This document shows positions 43,157 through 52,306 of a DNA stretch of 64,000 nt, in pieces; positions within the stretch are counted from its first letter, which is position 1, and each line of letters opens with the position of its first letter. The DNA lies in contig JAVVQG010000015.1 in the NCBI GenBank assembly GCA_036655355.1, positions 44,539 to 108,538 of the forward strand, given 5' to 3'. The DNA is from JAUNSR01 sp036655355 (GTDB lineage Bacteria; Bacteroidota; Bacteroidia; Bacteroidales; JAUNSR01). The notes under the pieces were generated by a model. That model was given only the letters and a program-made list of their open reading frames with translations, was not told where the DNA came from and searched no databases. A program made the position numbers and the translations under genes.

Positions 43157-44557
43157 TCAATACCCCGCTGCTTTTACAATTTTCTTAGGGATGTCTGTGT
43201 TTTCCTGAAGGCCGCCGAACATTTCCGCGCCGGCTCCGATAGCAAAAACCGGAACATAAGAAGAGGTGTGCGTATTCGAGGTCCATCCCGCTTTAGCGTT
43301 CTTATTCAATATTTTGATGGCCAAAGCAGCGATTTTTTCATCCTTCGAATATTCGCTTTCCGCTTTGCCACTGTCTTTCTGAACTGAATCCTCATACTCC
43401 TCTTTCAGCGATTCCGTTTGTTTGTCGCTCAACGCAACCGTATCCCAGAAGCCGAGATTCTTTTTCAGAAGGGCTTGGAGCTGCTCCCACGTCATCTTGT
43501 TCTTCGTTTCTTTCTTCAATGCAAGGATTGCATCTGAAAGTTGCGATTGAGACATCCGCTGCGATGAAAATGCATTGTAATTCAACACATAGCCACCTAC
43601 ACCCAGACCCAAACCACCAGTTTCATGGTCGGCAGTCACAACGATCAACGTTGAATCGGGATGAGCCAAATAGAAATCATATGCTTTCTTAATTGCATTA
43701 TCCATGTCGATCACCTCTTCAAAAGTGGTACCCGCATCGTTGGCGTGACTAGACCAGTCGATCTGTCCCCCTTCAATCATCACGAAGAAGCCGCTGTTGT
43801 CTTTTGTCAAGAAGTCGATTGCTGATTCCGTGATCTCAGTCAACGAGAGGTCTCCCGCCTTACGGTCAATTGCATACGGCAGGTTGTAAACATTCTTACC
43901 CTCTTTCTGGAACAGGATGATCTTATCTGATTTGGGAGCCATCTTTTGATACTCGTCAACTCCGCGTGCCACTGTATAACCGGCATCTTTCACCAGTTTG
44001 AACAGGTTGGCGGCTTTTTTATCTCCCTCTTTTTCAGGCTCGACAAAACCGGAACCTGCGAAAAAGTCCATGTTTGATTTCGCCAGATCGGTACCGATCT
44101 CATACGCCATTTTACGCGACGGCTGATGTGCGTAGAACGATGCCGGCGTTGCGTGATCCACACTCACACTGGTTGCCACACCAACGCGACGACCCGCTTT
44201 CTTTGCCTTCTCGGCAATGCTTTCCAACGGCACCTTCTTTGTGTGATCCATTCCGATCACACCATTCGTTGTCTTCTCACCCACCGCCAGCGCAGTTCCT
44301 CCGGCAGCCGAATCGGTAATCGGGTTGGAATGCGAATAGGTTTTAGAGGCGCCCATATAAGGGAACTGCGTGAAAGTAAGAGGAGCCGGGCCGATTTTAC
44401 CCTGTTTTTCTCCCAGATACATCTCCGTACCGTTTACTTGGTTCATTCCCATACCGTCGCCGATAAAGAAGAACACGTATTTGACTTTTCCCTCTTGAGC
44501 GAATGCCGCTACGGCCATCGTCAGGATCAAAGCACAGCTTAAAAATAACTTCTTCAT
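43157..44557 (-). CDS. Periplasmic alkaline phosphatase
   Basis: 466 aa with a clear signal peptide (cleavage near AFA, residue 20). Metal and catalytic motifs of the PhoA family: FIGDGMGMNQ, PITDSAAGGTAL with nucleophile Ser83, DHATPASFYAH, IEGGQIDWSSHAND, TADHETGG, and SNTHTSSYVPVFAIG. It hydrolyses phosphomonoesters outside the cytoplasm for phosphate supply. It is monocistronic. No phosphate-box promoter was recognised upstream. Confidence 0.94.
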   Translation of the reverse strand: MKKLFLSCALILTMAVAAFAQEGKVKYVFFFIGDGMGMNQVNGTEMYLGEKQGKIGPAPLTFTQFPYMGASKTYSHSNPITDSAAGGTALAVGEKTTNGVIGMDHTKKVPLESIAEKAKKAGRRVGVATSVSVDHATPASFYAHQPSRKMAYEIGTDLAKSNMDFFAGSGFVEPEKEGDKKAANLFKLVKDAGYTVARGVDEYQKMAPKSDKIILFQKEGKNVYNLPYAIDRKAGDLSLTEITESAIDFLTKDNSGFFVMIEGGQIDWSSHANDAGTTFEEVIDMDNAIKKAYDFYLAHPDSTLIVVTADHETGGLGLGVGGYVLNYNAFSSQRMSQSQLSDAILALKKETKNKMTWEQLQALLKKNLGFWDTVALSDKQTESLKEEYEDSVQKDSGKAESEYSKDEKIAALAIKILNKNAKAGWTSNTHTSSYVPVFAIGAGAEMFGGLQENTDIPKKIVKAAGY

Positions 44558-44701
44558 ATAAGTAATTATTTATGCATTTGTATATAACTTATTCTTAATA
44601 CCCAGTTTTCTTGTCTGAATCTCTCCCCACAAATTTAATCGCTTCTTCCTTAAAACGAACTTCCGTAACATATGTTATGGAAAAGCTTCATAGAATTGTA
44701 A

Positions 44702-45700
44702 TCAAATAACCCGCTTCAACGGAAAATAACGCGGATCGATACGCTTCAACAACAGGATTCGCCACGGAGCATTCACCACCCGGCAAAACAGGTTGTAACG
44801 CACTCCGTAGTTGTGCTCCGCAAGCGGATAAAGCTCGAGCGTGTGCATTCGGGAAAGGATTTCGCGAATAAAAACGGAGGAATGCTGTTCACGGATCAAC
44901 AGGCGGATCACATCCACGCACAGGTAACTCAGTTTACGTTCCATCACCCGATGCGCCTCTTCGGAAGTGTCGCGAAGCGTTGTGAGCGACGCCACTGCTG
45001 TCATCGTATCCCGGATCAAACGCTCGCGATGCGCTCTTTCGGGACGATTCACCGTACTTGCGGTACGTTTGAAATAGTAGTAGAGCAACAAGTCAAGCAG
45101 AATCACCCGATTGGCAAAAAAGAAGGCACGTACCACGAATTCCTCATCCTGATGGAAAATTCCCGGAATCATCTTCAGCGCTTTATCGATCAGGAATTCG
45201 CGCCGGAACAGATATGCCCAAACCACTCCGATCACGTTGTGTTCCTGCAGGAAGTGAGAACCCGTAAAGTGTCTGCCGTACTGGAACTTCTGAGAATGAT
45301 AGGGTGTCACATGCCCCGTCTCATCCACCTTCATGTAACGGAATCCCACGATATCTTCCGCCTCATCTCCCTGAAGGGTCAAATGATCGTACAACTTCTT
45401 CAGAGCACCCGGTGCGAGGTAATCGTCCGGATCCACAAAGAAAATATAACGTCCCGATGCGTATTGAAGTGCCGTATTTCGTGCCACACTGGGTCCGCTA
45501 TTGAGCTGCCGGATCACATTGAGATTCGTCACCTCCTTCTGCAGTCGTTTCAGCACCGCCGCCGAATCGTCCGTGGAACCGTCGTCCACCGCAATAATCT
45601 CATACCCCTCCTCAGGAAGTTGCTGAGAATGGATACTTTCCAAACATCGCGGCAGGTAGTCCGCTACATTATAGACGGGAAGGATAATGCTAAGCTCCAT
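44702..45700 (-). CDS. Family 2 glycosyltransferase
   Basis: ATG at 45700 (MELSIILPVYN) begins exactly at the GT-A Rossmann strand and is preferred over 45727. The protein is 332 aa. Motifs: SIILPVYNVADYLPRCLESIHSQ, AVDDGSTDDS, SGPSVARNTALQYASGRYIFFVDPDDY (DxD), and later PGIFHQDEEFVVRAFF with the ED-type catalytic residue. The C-terminal part is Arg- and Leu-rich and helical. It belongs to the same broad group as the GT2 at 41974-42960. It is divergent from the GT gene at 45840; acceptor unknown. Confidence 0.9.
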   Translation of the reverse strand: MELSIILPVYNVADYLPRCLESIHSQQLPEEGYEIIAVDDGSTDDSAAVLKRLQKEVTNLNVIRQLNSGPSVARNTALQYASGRYIFFVDPDDYLAPGALKKLYDHLTLQGDEAEDIVGFRYMKVDETGHVTPYHSQKFQYGRHFTGSHFLQEHNVIGVVWAYLFRREFLIDKALKMIPGIFHQDEEFVVRAFFFANRVILLDLLLYYYFKRTASTVNRPERAHRERLIRDTMTAVASLTTLRDTSEEAHRVMERKLSYLCVDVIRLLIREQHSSVFIREILSRMHTLELYPLAEHNYGVRYNLFCRVVNAPWRILLLKRIDPRYFPLKRVI

Positions 45701-45726
45701 GAACGATAATTTTACAGTATTAAACA

Positions 45727-45734
45727 CAAAACTA
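45727..45734 (-). promoter_or_regulatory. Putative -7 box for the GT2 gene
   Basis: On the minus strand TAGTTTTG, a full match to TAnnTTTG, 27 bp upstream of the start codon in the divergent 139-bp region. A -33 box is not evident. Confidence 0.4.
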
Positions 45735-45839
45735 ACAAAAAGCGCAGGAGAATTTGTACTTTAGATGCGATAAGAGGTCCCTAAAGTGCTTATTTTCGCC
45801 TCTAAATCGGGGTTGCGAAGCGTAATGCCGGATTAAACT

Positions 45840-46988
45840 ATGAAACCAATGAGAATATTGCTAATCGGAGAATACAGCAACCTGCATCACACGCTTTCGC
45901 AGGGACTCAAAAAGCTGGGTCACCAGGTCACACTGGTATCGGACGGAGACGGATGGAAAAATTATCCCCGCGACGTCGATCTCACCCGAAAAGGATATTC
46001 CGCCATCCACACCCTTGGCTATGTTTTCCGCATCCTTCGCCTGTTGCCCTCCTTCAGGGGATACGATATCGTACAAATCATCAATCCTTTATTCCTAAAT
46101 CTCAAGGCGAAACAAAACCTTCGGATTTTCCGGTACCTGAAAAAACACAACAAACGGGTTTTTCTGGGTGCCTTCGGCGTGGACCATTATTGGGTGAAGG
46201 CGTGCCTCGATAAAAAGACATTCCGTTACTCCGATTTCTATTACGGTACGCAGGAGATCCCCAATCCCTCAAACCCCCAGATCATCCACAAATGGATGCA
46301 CTCCAAGAGGCAAAATGTAAATGAGGAGATCGCGTCAAACTGCGACGGCATCATCGCCTGTCTGTATGAGTATTATGCGGCGTATCGTCCCCATTTCGAA
46401 AAAAAAGTGACCTACATCCCTTTGCCAATCGATACGGAAGCGATTCCGGCCCGGCCGTTGAGAGAAGTACCCGAAAAGGTGCGTATTTTTATCGGGATAC
46501 AGAAGATCCGATCCGTTTCGAAAGGTACGGACGTAATTTTGGACGTACTTCAGAAACTACAAGCCGACCATCCCGAGACATGCGAAATCGTTAAAGCCGA
46601 ATCGGTTCCTTATGCCGAATACGTCCGTTTGATGGCGGATTCGCACATTCTGATCGATCAGCTCTACTCCTACACCCCCGCAATGAATGCGTTACAGGCA
46701 ATGGCGCAGGGATTGGTGGCCGGAAGCGGTGCCGAACCGGAGATGTACCGGCTGTACGACGAAGAGACGCTGCGTCCGATAATCAACCTTTGTCCCGACC
46801 GTCGGGTTCTTTACGACCAATTGAGAGAGACGCTCCTGAACAAGGAGAAACTGCCTGAACTTTCGGCACAAAGTATTACGTTTGTAAAGAAACACCACGA
46901 CCATATAAAAGTGGCAGAAAAATATCTGGAAACTTGGCGTGTTGCGCTGTTGACCGGATCGAACGATAAAAATAAACCCGATTACTGA
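45840..46988 (+). CDS. GT-B fold glycosyltransferase (group 1-like)
   Basis: 382 aa. N-terminal nucleotide-fold start RILLIGEYSNLHHTLSQGLKKLGHQV, a middle GVDHYWVKACL block, and a C-terminal Rossmann domain with IFIGIQKIRSVSKGTDVIL and QLYSYTPAMNALQAMAQGLVAGSGAEPE, which resembles the donor-binding E-x7-E region of GT4-like enzymes. I judge it a glycosyltransferase by fold pattern; the motif match is weaker than for the GT4 at 49580. It overlaps the next gene by one base (TGATG), so the two are coupled. Confidence 0.78.
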   Translation: MKPMRILLIGEYSNLHHTLSQGLKKLGHQVTLVSDGDGWKNYPRDVDLTRKGYSAIHTLGYVFRILRLLPSFRGYDIVQIINPLFLNLKAKQNLRIFRYLKKHNKRVFLGAFGVDHYWVKACLDKKTFRYSDFYYGTQEIPNPSNPQIIHKWMHSKRQNVNEEIASNCDGIIACLYEYYAAYRPHFEKKVTYIPLPIDTEAIPARPLREVPEKVRIFIGIQKIRSVSKGTDVILDVLQKLQADHPETCEIVKAESVPYAEYVRLMADSHILIDQLYSYTPAMNALQAMAQGLVAGSGAEPEMYRLYDEETLRPIINLCPDRRVLYDQLRETLLNKEKLPELSAQSITFVKKHHDHIKVAEKYLETWRVALLTGSNDKNKPDY

Positions 46989-48226
46989 TGAAACAATTAC
47001 CGATGAAACAAAAACTGCTTCCCGCCTTGCTGTTCACCTTGCTGTTCACCTTTACACTTACACTGGTGGTTCCGGTTAAGGCGGCTACCCGTGATAAATA
47101 TGTGGTGGTGTTGTCCATGGATGCCTTTCGCTGGGATTATCCACATAAATACAACACGCCTACGCTTGATTCCCTGGCAAATTCGGGGGTGACTTCTCGC
47201 TTCATTCCCTGTTTCCCCTCCCTCACCTTTCCAAACCATTACAGCATGGCTACGGGGTTGCATCCCGACCGTCACGGAATCGTACACAACGCATTTTACG
47301 ATGCCGAGCTGAAGAAGGAGTACCGCATCGCCAACCGTGAGGCCGTAGCGGATCCCGATTTTTATGCAGGTGAACCGATCTGGGTGACAGCCGAACAACA
47401 GGGCGTACGCACCGCTTCTTTTTTCTGGGTGGGTTCTGAAACGAAGATCAAAGGAATCCAACCCACGGATTGGAAAAAATTCACGTCGAAAATCGATTTT
47501 CAGAGTCGCGCGGACTCCGTGATTTCTTGGTTGCAGCGTCCGGAAGAGTCGCGTCCCCATTTAATCATGTGGTATTTTGAAGAGCCGGATGCGATTTCAC
47601 ACGCCACCACCCCGGACAGTAAGGAAACACGTGCGATGATTGAAGGTCTCGATGCCTTGTTGGGTCGTTTCTTCGAATCGGCGCGCCAATTGGCGATTTT
47701 CCCGCAAATTGATTTTATTCTGGTGGGCGATCACGGCATGAGCACTTATTATCCCGAGCGATATGTCAACCTGGCGGACTACCTTCCGATTGATAAATTC
47801 GAACACATCGCTTCGGGACCCGTCATCAACCTTTATCCCAAACCGGAATACGTCGACTCGGCTTACCGGGTCTTAAAAGAGGTGCCGCATCTGAACGTGT
47901 GGAGAAAAGGGGAAATTCCCGCACGCTTTGATTACGGAAAAAACAAACGGGTGGGTGAATTGGTTGTATTAGCTGAACCGGGTACGATTATTCATTTCAG
48001 CGAAAAACGGAATCCGAAATTGGGAGCCGCCCACGGGTACGATCCGGCATTTCCGGAAATGCATGCTATTTTCTATGGTACAGGTCCCTCGTTTAAACAA
48101 GGCTTCCAACAACAGCCGATGCTGAATGTAAACCTTTATCCGCTTATCGCGGAGTTGCTTGGCCTTGATCCCGCACCCAACGACGGCGATCCTGAACTGA
48201 TACGAAAAATGCTTCGGAAAGAGTAG
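46988..48226 (+). CDS. Ectonucleotide pyrophosphatase/phosphodiesterase-type enzyme
   Basis: 412 aa, secreted; signal peptide with a duplicated LLFT (two 12-bp units) before VKA (about residue 32). Alkaline phosphatase superfamily, NPP subgroup: VVLSMDAFRWDY (Asp45 metal ligand), nucleophile Thr80 in PSLTFPNHYSMATG, DAISHATTPDS, VGDHGMS, and AAHGYDP near the end. It cleaves nucleotide or lipid phosphodiesters in the periplasm. It is coupled to the upstream GT gene; why a glycosyltransferase and an NPP are paired is not evident. Confidence 0.92.
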   Translation: MKQLPMKQKLLPALLFTLLFTFTLTLVVPVKAATRDKYVVVLSMDAFRWDYPHKYNTPTLDSLANSGVTSRFIPCFPSLTFPNHYSMATGLHPDRHGIVHNAFYDAELKKEYRIANREAVADPDFYAGEPIWVTAEQQGVRTASFFWVGSETKIKGIQPTDWKKFTSKIDFQSRADSVISWLQRPEESRPHLIMWYFEEPDAISHATTPDSKETRAMIEGLDALLGRFFESARQLAIFPQIDFILVGDHGMSTYYPERYVNLADYLPIDKFEHIASGPVINLYPKPEYVDSAYRVLKEVPHLNVWRKGEIPARFDYGKNKRVGELVVLAEPGTIIHFSEKRNPKLGAAHGYDPAFPEMHAIFYGTGPSFKQGFQQQPMLNVNLYPLIAELLGLDPAPNDGDPELIRKMLRKE

Positions 48227-48287
48227 TTGTTGTAAGCTGAGAGGAAGCTAAAAAAAACGGAGAAGAAACTCAGAAGAAAAAGGAATC

Positions 48288-49577
48288 ATGAAGAGATTAA
48301 AGCTATTGAATCGATTTGTTTCGAGCCAATTTTACCCACTTTTCTATTACCTGATCCGGTGGTTCTGGTTTTGCACCGTCGTGGGAGTATTCGTGGGAGC
48401 GGCCTCCGCCCTCTTCCTTTATCTACTGAACCTATCAACCGCTTTTCGGGAGAATCACCTGTGGATCATCTCGCTCTTACCTCTTGGTGGATTTCTGATC
48501 GGTTGGTCCTATCAGCGGTGGGGAAACCGGGTGGTAAAAGGGAACAACCTGCTGATTGAAGAGTTCCATAAACCGCAAGACATCATTCCGTTCCGCATGG
48601 CTCCCCTGGTGCTTTTCGGAACCATAGTCACCCATTTCTTCGGAGGTTCGGCGGGACGGGAAGGTACCGCCGTACAAATCGGAGGAGCGATTGCGGATCA
48701 GCTCACGCGGGTCTTGAAACTCTCCGACCGCGAAAGGCGAATGGTGCTGGTGATGGGAATCAGTGCCGGTTTCGCTTCGGTATTCGGAACGCCACTCGCC
48801 GGAGCGATCTTCGCATTGGAAGTTTTTATCGTGGGAAGAATGCGGTATGAAGCGATTTATCCCTCCTTTCTAGTTGCCATCATCGCCAACGGGGTCGCCG
48901 TACTGCTCGGCGCCTCACACACGCATTACGCCATTTCCGCCGCTCCTCCCATCACCTTGATGAACCTTGTTTGGAGCATCCTGGCCGGCATCCTGTTCGG
49001 TCTTACCGCTCGTCTCTTCTCGCGACTGATCGACCTGATCGGGAAATTCTTCAAAAAACAGATCAGCTATGCCCCTTTACGTCCCGTGATCGGGGGCGCG
49101 ATCATCGCCATTGCCGTCTTTGCCTTCGGAGCATACAAATACATCGGATTGGGACTCATCACGCTGCACGATGCGTTCGAATCGGAGATGGCACCGTACG
49201 ACTTCCTCGCCAAACTTCTTTTCACCACGTTCACGTTGGGCGTGGGGTTCAAAGGCGGTGAGGTCACTCCGCTCTTCTTTATCGGCGCCACCTTGGGTAA
49301 CGCCTTGAGCTCCATCATTCCGCTCCCCATGCCGCTGCTGGCGGGAATGGGATTCGTAGCCGTTTTTGCGGGTGCTACCAACACCCCCATCGCCTGCATC
49401 GTGATGGGCATCGAACTGTTCGGCCTCCAAAGCAGCCTCTACATCGCACTCGCCTGCATCGTATCCTACCTCTTCTCCGGACATACCGGCATCTACTCGG
49501 CGCAGATTATCGGAAGTCCCAAAAGCATCAAATTCGGGCAAGACAAAGGGAAACGGATCTCCGAGCTGGATGAGTAA
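48288..49577 (+). CDS. ClC family chloride channel/antiporter
   Basis: 429 aa with about 10-12 membrane helices. ClC selectivity motifs: FFGGSAGREGTAVQIGG with the gating Glu125 in GREGT (usual GREGP), GFASVFGTPLAGAIFALE, FKGGEVTPLFFIGATLG (usual GxFxP), and FAGATNTPIACIVMGIEL. The Glu of GREG suggests H+/Cl- exchange-type gating. No C-terminal CBS domains are present, so this is the short form. It lies 61 bp after the NPP gene and ends 2 bp from the convergent GT4 gene. Confidence 0.95.
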   Translation: MKRLKLLNRFVSSQFYPLFYYLIRWFWFCTVVGVFVGAASALFLYLLNLSTAFRENHLWIISLLPLGGFLIGWSYQRWGNRVVKGNNLLIEEFHKPQDIIPFRMAPLVLFGTIVTHFFGGSAGREGTAVQIGGAIADQLTRVLKLSDRERRMVLVMGISAGFASVFGTPLAGAIFALEVFIVGRMRYEAIYPSFLVAIIANGVAVLLGASHTHYAISAAPPITLMNLVWSILAGILFGLTARLFSRLIDLIGKFFKKQISYAPLRPVIGGAIIAIAVFAFGAYKYIGLGLITLHDAFESEMAPYDFLAKLLFTTFTLGVGFKGGEVTPLFFIGATLGNALSSIIPLPMPLLAGMGFVAVFAGATNTPIACIVMGIELFGLQSSLYIALACIVSYLFSGHTGIYSAQIIGSPKSIKFGQDKGKRISELDE

Positions 49578-49579
49578 GG

Positions 49580-50767
49580 TCACACACCGTATAACGCATC
49601 GTACGATTTCAGTACTGCGCGGGGACTAAATCCCGCTTCGATGTAGTGATGCAACCGTACCGGATCGTAAGCATCGTGGTGATCGAGAAGCCAATCCATT
49701 TGCTCCTCCAGTGCGGCGGAATCGCCCTGAGCAATCACGATTCCCCGGTGATCATCCAACATCTCCTCAATCGCCCCGACACGGGTAGCAAGTACCGGAA
49801 TACCACAGGATAGTGCCTCCAGAATACATACCGGCTGATTTTCGTAATTGGAGAAAAGCACCATGAAATCAGAAATACGGATCTCCTCCGCCAAAGCCTC
49901 TCCCTGCTTGGCAGGCAGAAACGTAACCACCTCTTCCAGCCCCAATGTGCGGGCGAGTTCCATCAAGCGCTCTTTGTCGTTGCCTTCGCCGACCAGAACG
50001 AGCGTAAAATCGCTCCGTTTCTTTTTCAGTTCTGCCACAGCGTGCAACATCCCCGAAATATTCTTGGCCGCGTCACGCATCCACGACACATGTACCATCC
50101 GCTTCTTGCGGGGACCCTCCATCACCATCCAGTCACCCTCCTGCGAAGGGCGGGGCGTAAAGATTTCCGTATCCACCACATTGTTTATCGTCGTATAGCG
50201 ATCACTGTTCAAACCTTTCCGTTCCATATCGCGCTGCAGGGTTTTGCTCACCGGCGCCACGAAACGCGCCTCGCCTACAATCTTACGGGTAAACCAATGC
50301 TGAATCCGCTGTTTGGGATATTCATCCCGCTGATACCGGGTCCAATGTTCCGTGATGATATAGGGAATGTCTCGTGTTTTCTTCAACAGATACGGCAGGA
50401 GTCCCGCACGCGTAAGCACATTGACGTGCGAGATGTCCGGTACTCCCCGTCGGACAACGATGCGACGGTATCCATAGAGCGATCCCGCCAAAAAGAGAAG
50501 GAAACGAAGGATGCCCGTAATCACCGGAACCTCGAAACGCACCTTGGGCACATACACCCGCACGGTCAGCAGGTTTCCATTCTCTTCGACAACCCGTTCC
50601 GCCCGCAAGCCGCGAACGGCATAATCCGCTTTCACCAACAGCACCGAAACACGGTGTTTGCGTGAGATGGCACGGGCGTGTTTCTCTACGAACACACCGT
50701 CGCCCGACTCGATCCGGTTCGGATACCAGGCCGTGGTATATAGAATATGTAATGTATCGTTCTTCAT
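49580..50767 (-). CDS. GT4 family glycosyltransferase
   Basis: 395 aa. GT-B fold. N-terminal ILYTTAWYPNRIESGDGVFVEKHARAI, middle RFVAPVSKTLQRDM and TTINNVVDTEIF, C-terminal VHVSWMRDAAKNISGMLHA, FTLVLVGEGNDKERL, and FMVLFSNYENQPVCILEALSCGIPVLATRVG, the E-x7-E donor site of GT4. It is the last gene of the ten-gene leftward operon and probably adds a sugar to the glycan served by the deoxy-amino-sugar genes and flippase upstream. Confidence 0.93.
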   Translation of the reverse strand: MKNDTLHILYTTAWYPNRIESGDGVFVEKHARAISRKHRVSVLLVKADYAVRGLRAERVVEENGNLLTVRVYVPKVRFEVPVITGILRFLLFLAGSLYGYRRIVVRRGVPDISHVNVLTRAGLLPYLLKKTRDIPYIITEHWTRYQRDEYPKQRIQHWFTRKIVGEARFVAPVSKTLQRDMERKGLNSDRYTTINNVVDTEIFTPRPSQEGDWMVMEGPRKKRMVHVSWMRDAAKNISGMLHAVAELKKKRSDFTLVLVGEGNDKERLMELARTLGLEEVVTFLPAKQGEALAEEIRISDFMVLFSNYENQPVCILEALSCGIPVLATRVGAIEEMLDDHRGIVIAQGDSAALEEQMDWLLDHHDAYDPVRLHHYIEAGFSPRAVLKSYDALYGV

Positions 50768-50779
50768 TTTAATAACGTA

Positions 50780-52306
50780 TCAGGATCCTCGTTTTCGGAA
50801 TTTATCTTTGATTTTGGCAAATACTCCACGCAGGTCGATCACCGAACGCAACCGGTGGAAGGTAAGCAGAAATGTGGCTGTCGTCAACGTGCAGTTCAGG
50901 AGCCAAGCCACACCTCCCGAACAGAAATAATTCAGTAAGAAGGCGAGGGAGATGAGTAGCGAGAAGGTAGCAGCCAACCGAAGGGTAGCCGATGAGATGA
51001 TACAACCGATGCGTTTCATCGTGCCCCACAGCACCACGGTATACCCTCCGTAAGCTACGAACGAACCGATTCCGAATGCATCGATCCCGTAAGAATCGTA
51101 AAGCAGAAACGACACCCCGAAATAGAGTACATACCACAGCCCCTCGATGGTGATATAAGTTACCGACATCGCCTTTGAAAGCAAAACGTAACTCATCGTC
51201 CAACTGATGCTACGCAGAAAAAAGGCCAGCATGAACCACCGCAACAGCGATACGCCGGCGGTAAACTCACCCGAGTAGAGTAACGGGATGGCCACGGGAG
51301 CAAAAGCCATCAACAACATCAGCAGCGGTGTAACGATCAGGATGCCCAGCGTCAGCTGCGAATCCACCACGGCGGAGAGTTTCTCCGGGTCGCGGTTCAC
51401 CTCCGAAAGACGCGGGTAGAGATCGGTTCCCATGGCATTGAGAATCATTCCCAGATAGAGGTTCGAAATTCCCCATGCCGCCTGAAAGACACCCACCGTA
51501 ACCAAATCACTTTCGTGCGAGATGAACCCCTTCACGATGAAAACGGAACCCGTCGTGGCGATCCCCGTCAGAATGGTCAGAAATCCGAGCCGTACCATGG
51601 GGATCCCTTCTGTGAGCACCTCCCGAAGGGTGAAACGCACTTCGGAGGATTCCCGATAAGCCTGTCTGACGAAGTACCAGCCGGAGCAAAAAAGAAGTAC
51701 CGAGAAAGAGAGCAGGATCGGTACGATCCCCTCCATCCCGAAATACCACGCCAAGGCAACCGAGATGCCGAAAGAAGCGAATGCGGCACAGAGGTTGGTC
51801 AGCGCCAGCGAAGTCACCTGACGCAAGGCCTGCAGAATAGCGGTTTGTCCCCCGCTCAAAGCGGTCAGAAAGAGGGCGATGCTCAACACCCGGATGCCCA
51901 CGGCATGGGATTCGGAACCAAAGACATAGCGACTGAGCGGCAAGGCGCCGAAAAAGCAGATGAAAGCGCCCAGAAACGCAGAAAACCAGGTCCACCGCCG
52001 AAACACGCCGATCATTCGATCGCGTCCCTGTTCCTCCCCCTCTTTGTTTTTCTCTGCGATGTAACGCACCCCGCTGATGTGGATGCCGAGACTGGAAAAG
52101 CTGCGTACCAAATCGAGCAACGACGTGTAGAGGCCGATCAGACCGATTCCCTCCGCACCCAACAAGTAGGAGAAAATCTTGGTCTTCACCACATTCAGCG
52201 CCATGATCAACAACTGTGAACTGCCGATAATGCCGGTCGATTTCAATAATTCACGCTGTGCCGATTCGCAGGATGCCGATTCACGTATTTCCGATTTGCT
52301 ATCCAT
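50780..52306 (-). CDS. O-antigen translocase / lipid-linked oligosaccharide flippase (Wzx-like)
   Basis: 508 aa from ATG 52306, whose A is shared with the preceding TGA stop; a TTG one codon earlier is less likely. About 12-14 hydrophobic helices, polysaccharide-transporter fold. N-terminal STGIIGSSQLLIMALNVVKTKIFSYLLGAEGIGLIGLYTS is typical of the O-antigen translocase group. It would flip undecaprenyl-linked glycan across the inner membrane. It lies between the FdtB-like aminotransferase and GT4 genes, consistent with a surface-glycan module. No polymerase (Wzy) gene is visible here. Confidence 0.9.
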   Translation of the reverse strand: MDSKSEIRESASCESAQRELLKSTGIIGSSQLLIMALNVVKTKIFSYLLGAEGIGLIGLYTSLLDLVRSFSSLGIHISGVRYIAEKNKEGEEQGRDRMIGVFRRWTWFSAFLGAFICFFGALPLSRYVFGSESHAVGIRVLSIALFLTALSGGQTAILQALRQVTSLALTNLCAAFASFGISVALAWYFGMEGIVPILLSFSVLLFCSGWYFVRQAYRESSEVRFTLREVLTEGIPMVRLGFLTILTGIATTGSVFIVKGFISHESDLVTVGVFQAAWGISNLYLGMILNAMGTDLYPRLSEVNRDPEKLSAVVDSQLTLGILIVTPLLMLLMAFAPVAIPLLYSGEFTAGVSLLRWFMLAFFLRSISWTMSYVLLSKAMSVTYITIEGLWYVLYFGVSFLLYDSYGIDAFGIGSFVAYGGYTVVLWGTMKRIGCIISSATLRLAATFSLLISLAFLLNYFCSGGVAWLLNCTLTTATFLLTFHRLRSVIDLRGVFAKIKDKFRKRGS